Below are positions 41,836 through 50,677 of a stretch of 64,000 nt of DNA, one piece after another. Numbering within the stretch: the first letter of the stretch is position 1; each line of letters opens with the position of its first letter. The position numbers and the translations under genes are program-made. The notes beneath the pieces are model-generated. The model was not told the DNA's origin, ran no database searches, and saw nothing but the letters and a program-made list of their open reading frames with translations. The DNA is from Pseudoalteromonas rubra (GTDB lineage Bacteria > Pseudomonadota > Gammaproteobacteria > Enterobacterales > Alteromonadaceae), in NCBI RefSeq assembly GCF_005887115.1, contig NZ_PNCJ01000027.1, positions 62,001-126,000 on the forward strand. Reading direction: 5' to 3'.

Positions 41836-44800
41836 ATGAGTGAACAACATACACCCAGGCAAACAGGGCTAATCGCCTATTTTGCACATAACTCGGTTGC
41901 TGCCAATCTGATGATGGGTTTTATCCTCATCATGGGGATCATCAGTTACTTTACGATCCAGCGGCAGATGTTTCCGAGCATTGAACTGAATCTGATCTCA
42001 GTTAATGCAACTTACCCAGGTGCTTCACCACAGGAAATCGAAGAGAGTATTCTGATTAAGGTCGAAGAGGCCCTTAAGGATGTGACGGAGATAGACAAAG
42101 CCGTTTATCGTTCGTTCCGTAACGGGGGGAGCGTTCAGCTGGAGATAGACACCAGCGCCGAGCTGGCCGACGTGGCCGATAAAGTACGCTCACGGGTCGA
42201 TGGTATTGCAACCTTCCCGGCGTCGATGGAACCGATCCGAGTACAGCAAATTGAGTTTACACAGGATGTTGTGCAGATGGCGCTGGTGGCTGATCTGCCG
42301 TTAACGCAGCTCAAGCCGTTGGCCAAAGAAGTTGAAGATGAACTACTGCAATTGTCTAACATTTCTCTGGTTGACCGTAATACGCCTGAATACGAAATTG
42401 CCATTGAAGTCGACCCGGATGCATTGCGTCGTTACAACATGTCGATGCAAGAGGTGGCGGCTGCAATTAGCCGTTACTCAACCAATGTATCGGCAGGTCA
42501 GATCCGCACCAATGCTGGCCTGATCTCGGTGCGGGTTGAAAACCAGAAGTACCGCGGTAATGAGTTCCGTCGCATTCCGGTCAAGGTAGGAGCGAACGGT
42601 GCGAAAGTGCTGTTGCAGGATGTGGCTGAGATCAAAGATGCCTTTGTAGAAGGTGAGTTTTACTTCAAACTCAACGGGGTCAATGCCGCTTATCTGGCAG
42701 TTAAGGCAACCAATGATCAAAACATGGTGCCAATTGCCAATACCATCCACTCTTATATTGAAGCAAAGAACAAGACCTTACCGGAAGGGGTTGAACTGAC
42801 AGCCTTTGTTGATATGACCTATTACCTTGAAGCGCGTCTGGACATGATGAAAAAGAACATGTTCCAGGGAGCGATACTGGTGGCTATTATGCTGACTATC
42901 TTCCTGCGCTTTAAACTGGCGTTCTGGGTGATGGTCGGTCTGCCTGTGTGTTTCCTGGGTGCAATCATGATGATGCCTGTGTTTGGGATCAGTATGAATA
43001 TTGTGTCTCTGTTTGCATTTATTATGGTTTTGGGGATCGTTGTTGATGACGCCATCGTCATAGGGGAAGCTGCCTATACGGAGATAGAACGTAAAGGACC
43101 GGGCGTGAATAATGTAGTGATCGGGGCTAAGCGGGTTGCCACGCCGGCCACCTTCGGTGTACTGACCACCATGGCCGTATTTGCCCCAATGGTGCTATCA
43201 AGCGGACCAGAGGCGGCATTCTTTAAGTCTATCGCCATCGTTGTTATGTTATGTCTGGCATTCAGTCTGATTGAGTCTAAATGGATCTTACCCGCGCACA
43301 TTGGTCATACTAAGTTTAAGCCTATGCGTGAAGGCAGCTGGCGCGCCAAATTTAACAAACACTTCTTCGCATTTGTTAATGGACCTTACCGCAACCTGAT
43401 CGAAAAATGTGTGCAATGGCGCTGGACTGTACTGTGTGGGTTTATCGGTATGCTGGTATTGAGCGTGTCGCTGATCACCTCGAATCAGGTTCGCTTTGTT
43501 GCTATGCCTAAAGTGCCACACGATTATCCTATGGTGAAACTGACGCTAAACGACAATGCATCGGACTCACAAACACTACAAGCGCTCAGCACCATTGAAA
43601 GAATGATGCTGGATGTTGAACAAGAGGTGGAGCGAGAGTTTGGTCAGGGCATGATCAAGGACATCATGGTATGGAACGAAGGACGCACCGAGGGTAACGT
43701 ACTGGCTGTTCTGGTTGAAGAGGAAGACCGCCCCTTTGATGCTTTTGAACTATCTCGTCGCTGGCGCGAAAATATGCCTGCTATCGCGGGTGTAAAGTCT
43801 TTGCTCGTCATCGATGATGTAAATGATGAAGGTCAGGGACAGGGTGAGTTCGGTTATCTGCTGTATGGTCCGGACATCGACATGCTGAACGCTGCGGGCC
43901 GACAGTTCATTGCAATGCTACAGCAGGAAAAAGGTCTGTTTGATGTGAGTTCCAGTATTGACCCTGAAAGTAAAGAGGTGCAGCTGGCATTAAAACAGGT
44001 GGCATATGATCTGGGGCTGAGCCTGTCGGACATTGCTAACCAGGTGGGCATGAGCTTCTATGGCGGCGAAGCCCAGCGGGTGATCCGTGACGGCGAAGAA
44101 ATCAAAGTTATGGTACGTTATCCACGACTAGACCGTGAGGCCTTCTCGTCACTGAAGCACACGGTCATCACAACACCTGAGGGCAAAGACGTTATGCTGG
44201 GTGATGTGGTTGAGTTTGTTGAACGCCCGGGGGTGAGCTATATCCGTCGTGAAAATGGCTATCGTACGGTCTATATCTACGGCAATATTGATGAACAGGT
44301 TATTGAACCGAATCAAGTCGTGGAAAACATCGATAAAAACCTGCTACCTAAATTAATGGAACAGTTCCCTGAGGTGAAAACCGAGCTGGGTGGAGATATT
44401 GAGGAAGATCAGGCGCAGGCCAATGAGCAGATGATGTTCTTCATTGCGGGTATGTTCATTGTTTACATCTTGCTGGCAGTCCCGCTTAAGAGTTATGGCC
44501 AGCCATTAATTATTATGTCTGTTATCCCATTCAGCCTGGTCGGTGCTATCTGGGGACACTGGTTCTTTGGTTTGGATATGAGCATGATGTCGACCTACGG
44601 TCTGATTGCGGCAGCGGGTGTTGTTATCAATGACTCGCTGGTTATGACGGATTATGTGAATCAGGTGCGCAAAGAAGGTGTAAAACTTAAAGATGCGGTT
44701 GTTGAAGCAGGTTGTGCACGATTCCGTGCTATTACTCTGACTTCAATCACCACCTTTGCGGGGGTTGTGCCGATTATCTTTGAAACCAGCCTGCAAGCGA

Positions 44801-44994
44801 AGTTTGTTATTCCTATGGCGGTTTCGCTGGGCTTTGCTGTGTTGTTTGCGACACTCATCACGCTTATTCTGGTCCCTTGTTTGTATATCATCCTGATTGA
44901 TGTCAGCAAGATATTTGGCGACGTGTTCGGTGCGATTGGCAAAGCTGCGCAGCAGGTATTCAACCGTAATAAGGTGAGTCAGCAGCAAGGCTAA
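41836..44994 (+). CDS. RND-family efflux transporter (AcrB-like)
   Basis: Inner-membrane proton-driven pump of 1052 residues, full length for the family, with 12 predicted transmembrane helices in the 1+5 / 1+5 pattern and two large periplasmic loops. Family landmarks include NLMMGFILIMGIISYF at helix 1, FPSIELNLISVNATYPGASP, and the proton-relay aspartates in helix 4 (VLGIVVDDAIVIGEA). The second half has AAAGVVINDSLVMTDYVN. It works with the adaptor encoded 15 nt upstream and an outer-membrane channel encoded elsewhere. The sequence belongs to the group annotated as multidrug/AcrB-type; the actual substrate is unknown. A strong terminator follows. Confidence 0.92.
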   Translation: MSEQHTPRQTGLIAYFAHNSVAANLMMGFILIMGIISYFTIQRQMFPSIELNLISVNATYPGASPQEIEESILIKVEEALKDVTEIDKAVYRSFRNGGSVQLEIDTSAELADVADKVRSRVDGIATFPASMEPIRVQQIEFTQDVVQMALVADLPLTQLKPLAKEVEDELLQLSNISLVDRNTPEYEIAIEVDPDALRRYNMSMQEVAAAISRYSTNVSAGQIRTNAGLISVRVENQKYRGNEFRRIPVKVGANGAKVLLQDVAEIKDAFVEGEFYFKLNGVNAAYLAVKATNDQNMVPIANTIHSYIEAKNKTLPEGVELTAFVDMTYYLEARLDMMKKNMFQGAILVAIMLTIFLRFKLAFWVMVGLPVCFLGAIMMMPVFGISMNIVSLFAFIMVLGIVVDDAIVIGEAAYTEIERKGPGVNNVVIGAKRVATPATFGVLTTMAVFAPMVLSSGPEAAFFKSIAIVVMLCLAFSLIESKWILPAHIGHTKFKPMREGSWRAKFNKHFFAFVNGPYRNLIEKCVQWRWTVLCGFIGMLVLSVSLITSNQVRFVAMPKVPHDYPMVKLTLNDNASDSQTLQALSTIERMMLDVEQEVEREFGQGMIKDIMVWNEGRTEGNVLAVLVEEEDRPFDAFELSRRWRENMPAIAGVKSLLVIDDVNDEGQGQGEFGYLLYGPDIDMLNAAGRQFIAMLQQEKGLFDVSSSIDPESKEVQLALKQVAYDLGLSLSDIANQVGMSFYGGEAQRVIRDGEEIKVMVRYPRLDREAFSSLKHTVITTPEGKDVMLGDVVEFVERPGVSYIRRENGYRTVYIYGNIDEQVIEPNQVVENIDKNLLPKLMEQFPEVKTELGGDIEEDQAQANEQMMFFIAGMFIVYILLAVPLKSYGQPLIIMSVIPFSLVGAIWGHWFFGLDMSMMSTYGLIAAAGVVINDSLVMTDYVNQVRKEGVKLKDAVVEAGCARFRAITLTSITTFAGVVPIIFETSLQAKFVIPMAVSLGFAVLFATLITLILVPCLYIILIDVSKIFGDVFGAIGKAAQQVFNRNKVSQQQG

Positions 44995-45017
44995 CGCCTG
45001 CCATATTTAAACTCTGT

Positions 45018-45043
45018 AAAGGCCAGCAATTGCTGGCCTTTTT
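45018..45043. terminator. Intrinsic terminator after the RND pump gene
   Basis: AAAGGCCAGCAATTGCTGGCCTTTTT: GGCCAGCA (45021-45028) pairs with TGCTGGCC (45031-45038), with T-run to 45043. Confidence 0.9.
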
Positions 45044-45149
45044 AGTTTTACAAAGCGTCTGTGCTGCTTGCGGTGAATTACATGACATCTCAGGCGTTTA
45101 TTTGCTATGTTAGGGTGACAATGGTTTTTAACAAATTAGGAACAAGTGA

Positions 45150-47207
45150 GTGACCAAAACGCTGACCCCGCCCGTGGCTAAAAAAGTGCCACATATCATG
45201 ACCCACCACCAGGATCAAAGGACAGACAACTACTACTGGATGCGTGACGATAATCGTCAGGACCAGCAGATATTGGACCATTTGCATGCCGAAAATGCTT
45301 ACTGTGAGGCAATGATGGACGAGCACAAAGCATTGCAGGACCAGTTGTTTGAAGAAATGAAAGGCCGCATTGTAAAAGATGACAATACGGTGCCCGTCAA
45401 AGATGGGCGATTTTGGTATATGAGTGAAGTCAGTGGTGACGATGAATATTCGCGTCATTACCGTGGCAGCGATGAAGCCATGAGTGACAAGCAATTATTG
45501 TTGGATGTCAACGCGCTCGCCAAGGCTTACGAGTTTTTCGAACTGGGTGATATCGCCGTTAGTCCTGATGATAATTTACTGGCCTACAGCGAAGATACGG
45601 ACGGGCGACGTATCTATACCGTGCGCTTTAAAGACTTACAAAGTGGTGAGATGTTGAGTGACGTATTGACCGAGACCGAAGGGGAAGTGGTTTGGGCCAA
45701 CGACAATAAAACCGTGTTTTATGTGCGCAAAGACTTGCAAACCCTGCTGGGTTATCAGGTTTATCGCCATGTACTAGGCACACCGCAAAGCGATGATCAG
45801 CTGGTTTATGAAGAGCAGGACCGTCAGTTTTATATGGGTCTGGGTAAGAGTCGTGATGAAAGTGAAATCTACATTCATCTCGCCGCCACGGAAACCACAG
45901 ACATCCTGGCGTTGTCGGCCGATGAGCCGCAAGGTCAGTTTGAGCGTTTACTGACTCGAACCACAGGTCACGAATATGGTCTTGATAAGCTGGGTGAACA
46001 TTACTACCTGGTCTCTAACCGGGAAGCCAAAAACTTCCGCCTGTTACGTGCAACCAAAGAGACGCTGGCCAACCCTGAACAGTGGGAAGAATTGATTGCA
46101 CATCGTGAACATGTGTTGCTTGAAGGCATGGAGCTGTTCCACAGTCACTATGTGGTGACAGAGCGAGAGCTTGGGCAGATACGTTTTGTTGTGCATGATT
46201 ACGCGGGTAACAGTTATCAGCTTAAGTTTGACGATGCCTGCTTCTTTGCCGGATTAGGCTATAACCCTGAGCCAGAGGCTGACACTGTTCGGATTTATTA
46301 TTCAAGTCTGACAACCCCAAGCAGTGTTTATGATTTTGCCCTTGTCGGGGGTAAAAAGGTCCTGAAGAAACAGCAGAAAGTATTGGGGGACTTTAATCCT
46401 GACTATTATGCTTCTGAGCGATTACATATCCCTGTCCGTGATGGCGTCGAGGTACCTGTGTCACTGGTTTATCGCAAAGATAAGTTCAGTAAAGATGGCA
46501 CTAACCCGCTGCTGCAATATGGTTATGGTGCTTACGGGATCACCATAGACCCGAATTTCTCGACTAACACGCTAAGCCTGCTGGACCGCGGCTTTGTGTA
46601 CGCCATTGCGCATATTCGTGGTTCAGAGATGCTTGGCCGTAATTGGTACGAGCAAGGTAAAAAAGCGCATAAGCAAAATAGCTTTAACGACTTTGAAGAC
46701 GTCACCCGGGCTTTGGTCGAGCAAGGATATGGTGCTGCGGATAAAGTGTTCGCGTCTGGCGGCAGTGCTGGGGGTCTGCTGATGGGGGCCGTAGTGAATC
46801 AGGCGCCAGAGCTATATCGGGGTATCGGTTGTCACGTGCCGTTTTTGGATGTACTAACCACTATGCTGGATGAAAGTATCCCACTGACGACCAATGAATA
46901 TGATGAGTGGGGCAACCCGAACGATGAGGCGGACTACCGTACTATTTTGGCGTATTCACCCTATGACAACCTGCGCGCCGCTGACTATCCTAATATTCTG
47001 GTAACAACAGGTCTGCATGATTCTCAGGTGCAATACTGGGAACCAATGAAATGGGTGGCCAAATTGCGCGAATTAAAAACGGATAACAATTTGTTGTTAT
47101 TTAAAACAGATATGGATGCCGGACACGGTGGTGCGTCGGGTCGCTTTAAAAGCCTGCACGAAAAGGCGCTGGAAATGGCCTTTTTCATTGGCTTACTGGC
47201 GCGGTAA
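45150..47207 (+). CDS. ptrB: Oligopeptidase B (S9A family)
   Basis: Cytoplasmic serine peptidase of 685 residues that cleaves short peptides after Arg or Lys. The N-terminal lid is a seven-bladed beta-propeller (about 70-410), and the C-terminal alpha/beta-hydrolase domain carries the triad: Ser in FASGGSAGGLLMG, Asp in TTGLHDSQVQYWEP, and His in DAGHGGASGRF. The N-terminal DNYYWMRDD is typical of the family. The acidic stretch SIPLTTNEYDEWGNP matches the region that contributes to basic P1 recognition. The start is GTG at 45150 with AGGA about 9 nt upstream. It appears to be a single-gene unit. Confidence 0.93.
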   Translation: MTKTLTPPVAKKVPHIMTHHQDQRTDNYYWMRDDNRQDQQILDHLHAENAYCEAMMDEHKALQDQLFEEMKGRIVKDDNTVPVKDGRFWYMSEVSGDDEYSRHYRGSDEAMSDKQLLLDVNALAKAYEFFELGDIAVSPDDNLLAYSEDTDGRRIYTVRFKDLQSGEMLSDVLTETEGEVVWANDNKTVFYVRKDLQTLLGYQVYRHVLGTPQSDDQLVYEEQDRQFYMGLGKSRDESEIYIHLAATETTDILALSADEPQGQFERLLTRTTGHEYGLDKLGEHYYLVSNREAKNFRLLRATKETLANPEQWEELIAHREHVLLEGMELFHSHYVVTERELGQIRFVVHDYAGNSYQLKFDDACFFAGLGYNPEPEADTVRIYYSSLTTPSSVYDFALVGGKKVLKKQQKVLGDFNPDYYASERLHIPVRDGVEVPVSLVYRKDKFSKDGTNPLLQYGYGAYGITIDPNFSTNTLSLLDRGFVYAIAHIRGSEMLGRNWYEQGKKAHKQNSFNDFEDVTRALVEQGYGAADKVFASGGSAGGLLMGAVVNQAPELYRGIGCHVPFLDVLTTMLDESIPLTTNEYDEWGNPNDEADYRTILAYSPYDNLRAADYPNILVTTGLHDSQVQYWEPMKWVAKLRELKTDNNLLLFKTDMDAGHGGASGRFKSLHEKALEMAFFIGLLAR

Positions 47208-47219
47208 TCGATTGTTTGA

Positions 47220-47245
47220 CACTGACTGATGTGGATCAGTCAGTG
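47220..47245. other. Perfect 10-bp hairpin between ptrB and the STAS-like gene
   Basis: CACTGACTGA (47220-47229) and TCAGTCAGTG (47236-47245) form a 10-bp stem with a 6-nt loop. No T-run follows, so it is more likely an mRNA stabiliser or an operator than a terminator. Confidence 0.55.
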
Positions 47246-47293
47246 TGTTGGCCACCAGGCATATCATGTGAAAAATAGACTTGGAGCGCAGGT

Positions 47294-47710
47294 ATGTTTG
47301 CAGCACATGGAAAATGGCAGATTAATATTGCCCCGCCAGTGATTTTTGTGAACCTGATCGGGGCTTTTAACCGTGAAGGGGTTCGGGCGTTTGAGCAACA
47401 GGCAGTGACTGAAGTATCATCCTTTCCTGCGGGGTCGCTACAGCGGGTTGTAATTAATCTGGCTCAGTGTGAGCTGGCAACGTCGGACAGCATGGAGGCA
47501 CTGCAAAACTATTTTTCAGCAGTGGCATCACGTGGATATCAGGAAATCGACTTTATTGGTGTGAATGCCTTGTCTCGTCAGTTGCTGACGCGGTTGTGGC
47601 AGGATCAGCCTGTGAAAGTACTGTTTTATCTTGATGCGGACGCTTATCTGATACAGCATCCTCATTATCGTGATGCGGCGCCTTGGCTCAGGGTATCGAC
47701 AAATCAATGA
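47294..47710 (+). CDS. STAS/SpoIIAA-like small protein
   Basis: Soluble 138-residue protein with no signal peptide. The pattern of a beta-strand pair followed by alternating helix and strand (INIAPPVIFVNLIGAFN, VVINLAQCELATSDSMEAL, IDFIGVNALSRQLLTRLW) resembles STAS or SpoIIAA-like folds, in which a Ser or Asp after the second long strand is a regulatory site; here ATSDSME would be that place. GGAGCGC stands before the ATG. It is a lone gene between ptrB and the convergent dps gene. A role in partner switching is speculative; a hypothetical-protein label would also be fair. Confidence 0.65.
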   Translation: MFAAHGKWQINIAPPVIFVNLIGAFNREGVRAFEQQAVTEVSSFPAGSLQRVVINLAQCELATSDSMEALQNYFSAVASRGYQEIDFIGVNALSRQLLTRLWQDQPVKVLFYLDADAYLIQHPHYRDAAPWLRVSTNQ

Positions 47711-47720
47711 CACAATAAAC

Positions 47721-47745
47721 GGAGAGGCTCAGCCCCTCCATTTTT
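47721..47745. terminator. Terminator between the STAS-like gene and dps
   Basis: GGAGAGGC (47721-47728), loop TCA, GCCCCTCC (47732-47739, one mismatch), A, then five T. It ends the plus-strand STAS-like transcript. Confidence 0.65.
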
Positions 47746-47752
47746 CAGTCTG

Positions 47753-48220
47753 TTAGGCTAAATAGGCTTTCAACATCCATACCAGCTTCTCTTGTTCTTT
47801 GATGTAGTCGCTCATCATCGCAGCTGTACCTTCATCGCTCGCATCGCCTGCTTGCTGCAAAATACCGCGCTGCATTTTTATCAGGGTGGTAAACCCGTCC
47901 AGTAGGTACTTCACCGCTTCCTGGCCATCGCTGATCCCTTTGGCCTCTTTGATTTGGCTGTGTTCAAGGTAATCACTGAAAGCATGCAGCGGCGTGCCCT
48001 CTATGGTCAGAATACGTTCCGCGATTTCATCCACCTGCAGTAAAAGCTGATTGTAAATCTCTTCAAACTTGACGTGCAGCTCAAAGAAATTCCGACCTTT
48101 GATGTTCCAGTGAACACTGCGGGCATTCATATATTGGATCTGATAACTACTTAACAGGGTATTGAGGTTGCTTACTAACGCCTGACTCTTCTGGCTGTCT
48201 AATCCAATGCTGTTGCTCAT
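47753..48220 (-). CDS. dps: Dps-family ferritin-like protein
   Basis: Miniferritin of 155 residues that forms a 12-subunit shell, oxidises Fe(II) with hydrogen peroxide and often protects DNA. The inter-subunit ferroxidase site is recognisable: His in ARSVHWNIKG, then FFELHVKFEEIYNQLLLQVDEIAERI with the conserved His, Asp and Glu. The N-terminal tail is short with few Lys, so non-specific DNA binding is uncertain. It stands alone and has a 470-nt non-coding region upstream that contains possible regulator boxes. Its iron-storage role fits the other iron-related elements in the window (three Fur-controlled RNAs and a Fur-box gene). Confidence 0.92.
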   Translation of the reverse strand: MSNSIGLDSQKSQALVSNLNTLLSSYQIQYMNARSVHWNIKGRNFFELHVKFEEIYNQLLLQVDEIAERILTIEGTPLHAFSDYLEHSQIKEAKGISDGQEAVKYLLDGFTTLIKMQRGILQQAGDASDEGTAAMMSDYIKEQEKLVWMLKAYLA

Positions 48221-48473
48221 AGTTTACTCCTGTATTGCGGTTAAAAAAGAAGACGCAAACCCGTTGCGTCTGAGTGATTCTTAGTGTGACTAAAAAGGCG
48301 GCAGATGCCAAATGGGAAAAGTCGATTGCAGGCATCAACATTATTGAAGACGGCATCGCACAAGCTGCGCCACACTGTTGGACAAAAGCTTATACAACAG
48401 CGGCTTAATCTGCACTTAATGATGCTTAAAGTTTGCCAATTTGATGCTCAAAGTCATAACAAAGACCACTAAG

Positions 48474-48487
48474 TTGATCTATCTCAA
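48474..48487. promoter_or_regulatory. FNR-like dyad 1
   Basis: TTGATCTATCTCAA matches TTGAT-N4-ATCAA with one mismatch (C for A). Confidence 0.4.
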
Positions 48488-48533
48488 GCAGAAAATAGGT
48501 TGCTTTTTCGTCGCTTTGGGAATTTGATTCAGG

Positions 48534-48547
48534 TCAAAATTTCCCCG
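48534..48547. promoter_or_regulatory. FNR-like dyad 2
   Basis: TTGATTCAGGTCAA matches TTGAT-N4-ATCAA with one mismatch (G for A). The start-to-start spacing from the first dyad is 60 nt, close to six helical turns, so both could be bound on the same face. Confidence 0.4.
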
Positions 48548-48689
48548 GCTAGGGGGCGCATAATGGCTTCAACAGGCAGAAGATGTGGATAGAACCAAGG
48601 TTATCTGAAACGCACATCTGAGCCATTTACTTAGATTTTTTAGGCGTGTCAGAGCACTGCATACAGGTGCCATACCCAAGGAGCGTATC

Positions 48690-48899
48690 ATGCAAGGTAA
48701 AACCCCTTCTCAACATAAATCCGAAATTGCTGTGGTTGTTATTGCACTACTGACGTTTGTGGTTGGTCTGGTCGGCCACCTGGCAGGTGCAAGTTACGCG
48801 AATTCAGACGCATTCGGCTATATTGCTGCGCCGATCCCCCTGATTGTTGGGATCATTGCGCTGGTAGCCTATAAAATAGCTGCAAATGGCGATCACTGA
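48690..48899 (+). CDS. Small membrane protein
   Basis: A 69-residue protein with two hydrophobic helices (IAVVVIALLTFVVGLVGHLA and GYIAAPIPLIVGIIALVAY) joined by a polar turn. AAGGAG stands 8 nt before the ATG. No family recognised. It sits 142 nt downstream of the second FNR-like dyad and converges with the alpha/beta-hydrolase gene, overlapping its stop by 7 nt. It may respond to oxygen or redox state if the dyads are real. Confidence 0.65.
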   Translation: MQGKTPSQHKSEIAVVVIALLTFVVGLVGHLAGASYANSDAFGYIAAPIPLIVGIIALVAYKIAANGDH

Positions 48900-49498
48900 G
48901 ACCGCTGCAGTATCTCAACGATGTAGTTGAGCACAGTACGAGAGTAAATTAAGGTGGTATGGCTGAGGCGAAAGATTTTGTGCTCGGCCATGCCTTTTAA
49001 CTTAGTTTCATCCAGCAGCACAGTACCATCTGAGCGACTGCCCTTTTTCAGCAGCGGCATCAGGCCAATTGGCAGATCTCCGGCGATGCTATATAACTTG
49101 GCTTTAAATGGCCAGTTATGCTGCTGACTGAGCAAGTATTCCACACTATTTCTGAGCACCATATCAAAACCATGGTCATGCATATGCTTGGCGATATAGC
49201 TGCCTTTGTGTGGTGTCCCCAGCGTGATGACTTTGCTGATAGCCTGGCTGGCCTCAGACTGGTGGGTGAGATAATCTCGGGCAACCAGCCCACCCATTGA
49301 GTGGCACACCAGCGCAGCATCATGGCCCGCCACGAAGGCGTCTATCTGCGCAAAGATAGTCTGTTTGTCTGGCGTCAGCGTGTTATAGCTGAGGTTTAGG
49401 ATCTCGAAGCCGAGCTTTTCCAGGCGCTCACACAGCGGGCGCATGACAAATCCTGACATATACAATCCATGTAAAACGACGACTCTGGTTACTGCCAT
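48893..49498 (-). CDS. Alpha/beta-hydrolase (lipase/esterase-like)
   Basis: Cytoplasmic hydrolase of 201 residues with the compact alpha/beta fold. It has the oxyanion-hole start VVLHGLYMSGFVM, the nucleophile elbow CHSMGGLVARDYL (catalytic Ser) and the strand motif KVITLGTPHKGS common in lipases and PGAP1-like esterases. The acid is unclear; a C-terminal His (RLSHTTLIYS) is in place. The gene lies 30 nt downstream of yaeQ, so the two are probably co-transcribed. Substrate unknown. Confidence 0.85.
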   Translation of the reverse strand: MAVTRVVVLHGLYMSGFVMRPLCERLEKLGFEILNLSYNTLTPDKQTIFAQIDAFVAGHDAALVCHSMGGLVARDYLTHQSEASQAISKVITLGTPHKGSYIAKHMHDHGFDMVLRNSVEYLLSQQHNWPFKAKLYSIAGDLPIGLMPLLKKGSRSDGTVLLDETKLKGMAEHKIFRLSHTTLIYSRTVLNYIVEILQRSQ

Positions 49499-49528
49499 TG
49501 TGCTTACCTCTTGTGCATCTGGGTGAGG

Positions 49529-50068
49529 CTATCCCTGCAATGTTTCCGGGATCAGATGCACACTGTGTTGTTCATCACTGAACCAGATTTCACTGTCCTG
49601 TACCGTAACTGTCAATGCCATTGTGCGAGTTAGCATCTCAGCCATTACGCTGGTGGCGCTGTAAGGCAAGCTGATGACCTTAAGGTTTGTGTACTGGCGC
49701 AGTGTGTTCCGGTTTTTTTGCCACCATGGGCCCTGATTATTCTCACCATAGGTATAAAGTACCACTTGTTTAGAACGATTGCTGGCTTTTTTAAGCCACT
49801 TTTCTTCAGGTAAACCCACACTGAGCCACAGTTCAATTTCATCACTGTAGTTTTTCAGCCAGATATCCGGCTCATCTTCGACACATAAGCCCTTACTGAA
49901 ACTGAGTCCGTCCTGATACTCGAGCGCAAATGCCAGCAGCCGCACCATCACACGCTGGGCGTTTTCCGATGGATGTTGTGCCAAGGTAACACTGATGTCC
50001 TGATATACATGACGGTCCATATCGCTGAGCGAGAGGTTGGCCTTTAAAATAGTTGATTTGAGTGCCAT
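49529..50068 (-). CDS. yaeQ: YaeQ family protein
   Basis: Soluble protein of 179 residues matching the YaeQ family along its whole length (usual length about 180). Typical segments are MALKSTILKANLSLSDMDRH at the start, LAQHPSENAQRVMVRLLAFA, EDEPDIWLKNYSDEIELWL and GLPEEKWLKKA. YaeQ has a PD-(D/E)XK nuclease-like fold; its cellular role is not firmly established. It is followed closely by the hydrolase gene on the same strand. Confidence 0.92.
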   Translation of the reverse strand: MALKSTILKANLSLSDMDRHVYQDISVTLAQHPSENAQRVMVRLLAFALEYQDGLSFSKGLCVEDEPDIWLKNYSDEIELWLSVGLPEEKWLKKASNRSKQVVLYTYGENNQGPWWQKNRNTLRQYTNLKVISLPYSATSVMAEMLTRTMALTVTVQDSEIWFSDEQHSVHLIPETLQG

Positions 50069-50145
50069 TGCCTGTCCAATAAAGCAAAAATGCCATTATA
50101 TCGGTAATTGCATAGTTTGTGCGGGGAAAGTGATGCTGATGTCTG

Positions 50146-50508
50146 CTAGCAATTATTCAGGTAGTAATGGAATAGACATGCCTGAACAAGTGCGCAACCA
50201 GGCAATAGCCATGGCCCATTGTAGACAAGGGTGAGAAGCAAAGAGGCGGCTGGTAAGGTCGCGTAGTAAACAAGGTGACCTTGAGTATAGCGGCTGCACA
50301 GCCAGTGAACTGGCAAACCGATGACGAGCCAGCCGATCAACGAGAAAGCAAGGTAAAACGCGGACAATAAAGTCATGCTGGTAAACAAACGCACCAGCTC
50401 CATCGGGCTGAATAAATCATCAAGCATCAGGCTAGCCATACCCAGCAGTAACAGCAGGCCGGTATAAAAAACACTTTTTACTGCTGCACTGTCCCAGTTA
50501 CCGTTCAA
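50146..50508 (-). CDS. Small multi-pass membrane protein
   Basis: A 120-residue protein with about four predicted helices (FYTGLLLLLGMASLMLDDL; LFTSMTLLSAFYLAFSLIGW; YYATLPAASLLLTLVYNG; LPGCALVQACLFHYY). The start codon is TTG at 50508, supported by AAGGAG 8 nt upstream; no in-frame ATG is better. No family recognised. It lies upstream of yaeQ on the same strand with a 77-nt gap. Confidence 0.6.
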   Translation of the reverse strand: MNGNWDSAAVKSVFYTGLLLLLGMASLMLDDLFSPMELVRLFTSMTLLSAFYLAFSLIGWLVIGLPVHWLCSRYTQGHLVYYATLPAASLLLTLVYNGPWLLPGCALVQACLFHYYLNNC

Positions 50509-50677
50509 AATACATACTCCTTACTGCCCAGAGATGTGTGGCTGCTTATTCTATCCTCAAGATCGTAGTTTATAGTACACTATGCGTTATTCTTGTGTCG
50601 CGTGGTTGGACGAAGTAGATAGCGTGTTCCCCAAGCCACTTAGTCAGACACAGCCAGATTTAATAAGGTAGAAAACG

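Larger units (their letters stand above)
48221..48689. other. Non-coding region between dps and a small membrane protein gene
   Basis: About 470 nt carrying the divergent promoters. It holds two FNR/CRP-like dyads (48474-48487 and 48534-48547) and a TTTGA-TGC-TCAAA palindrome near 48440. No open frame with a ribosome-binding site is seen. Confidence 0.5.
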
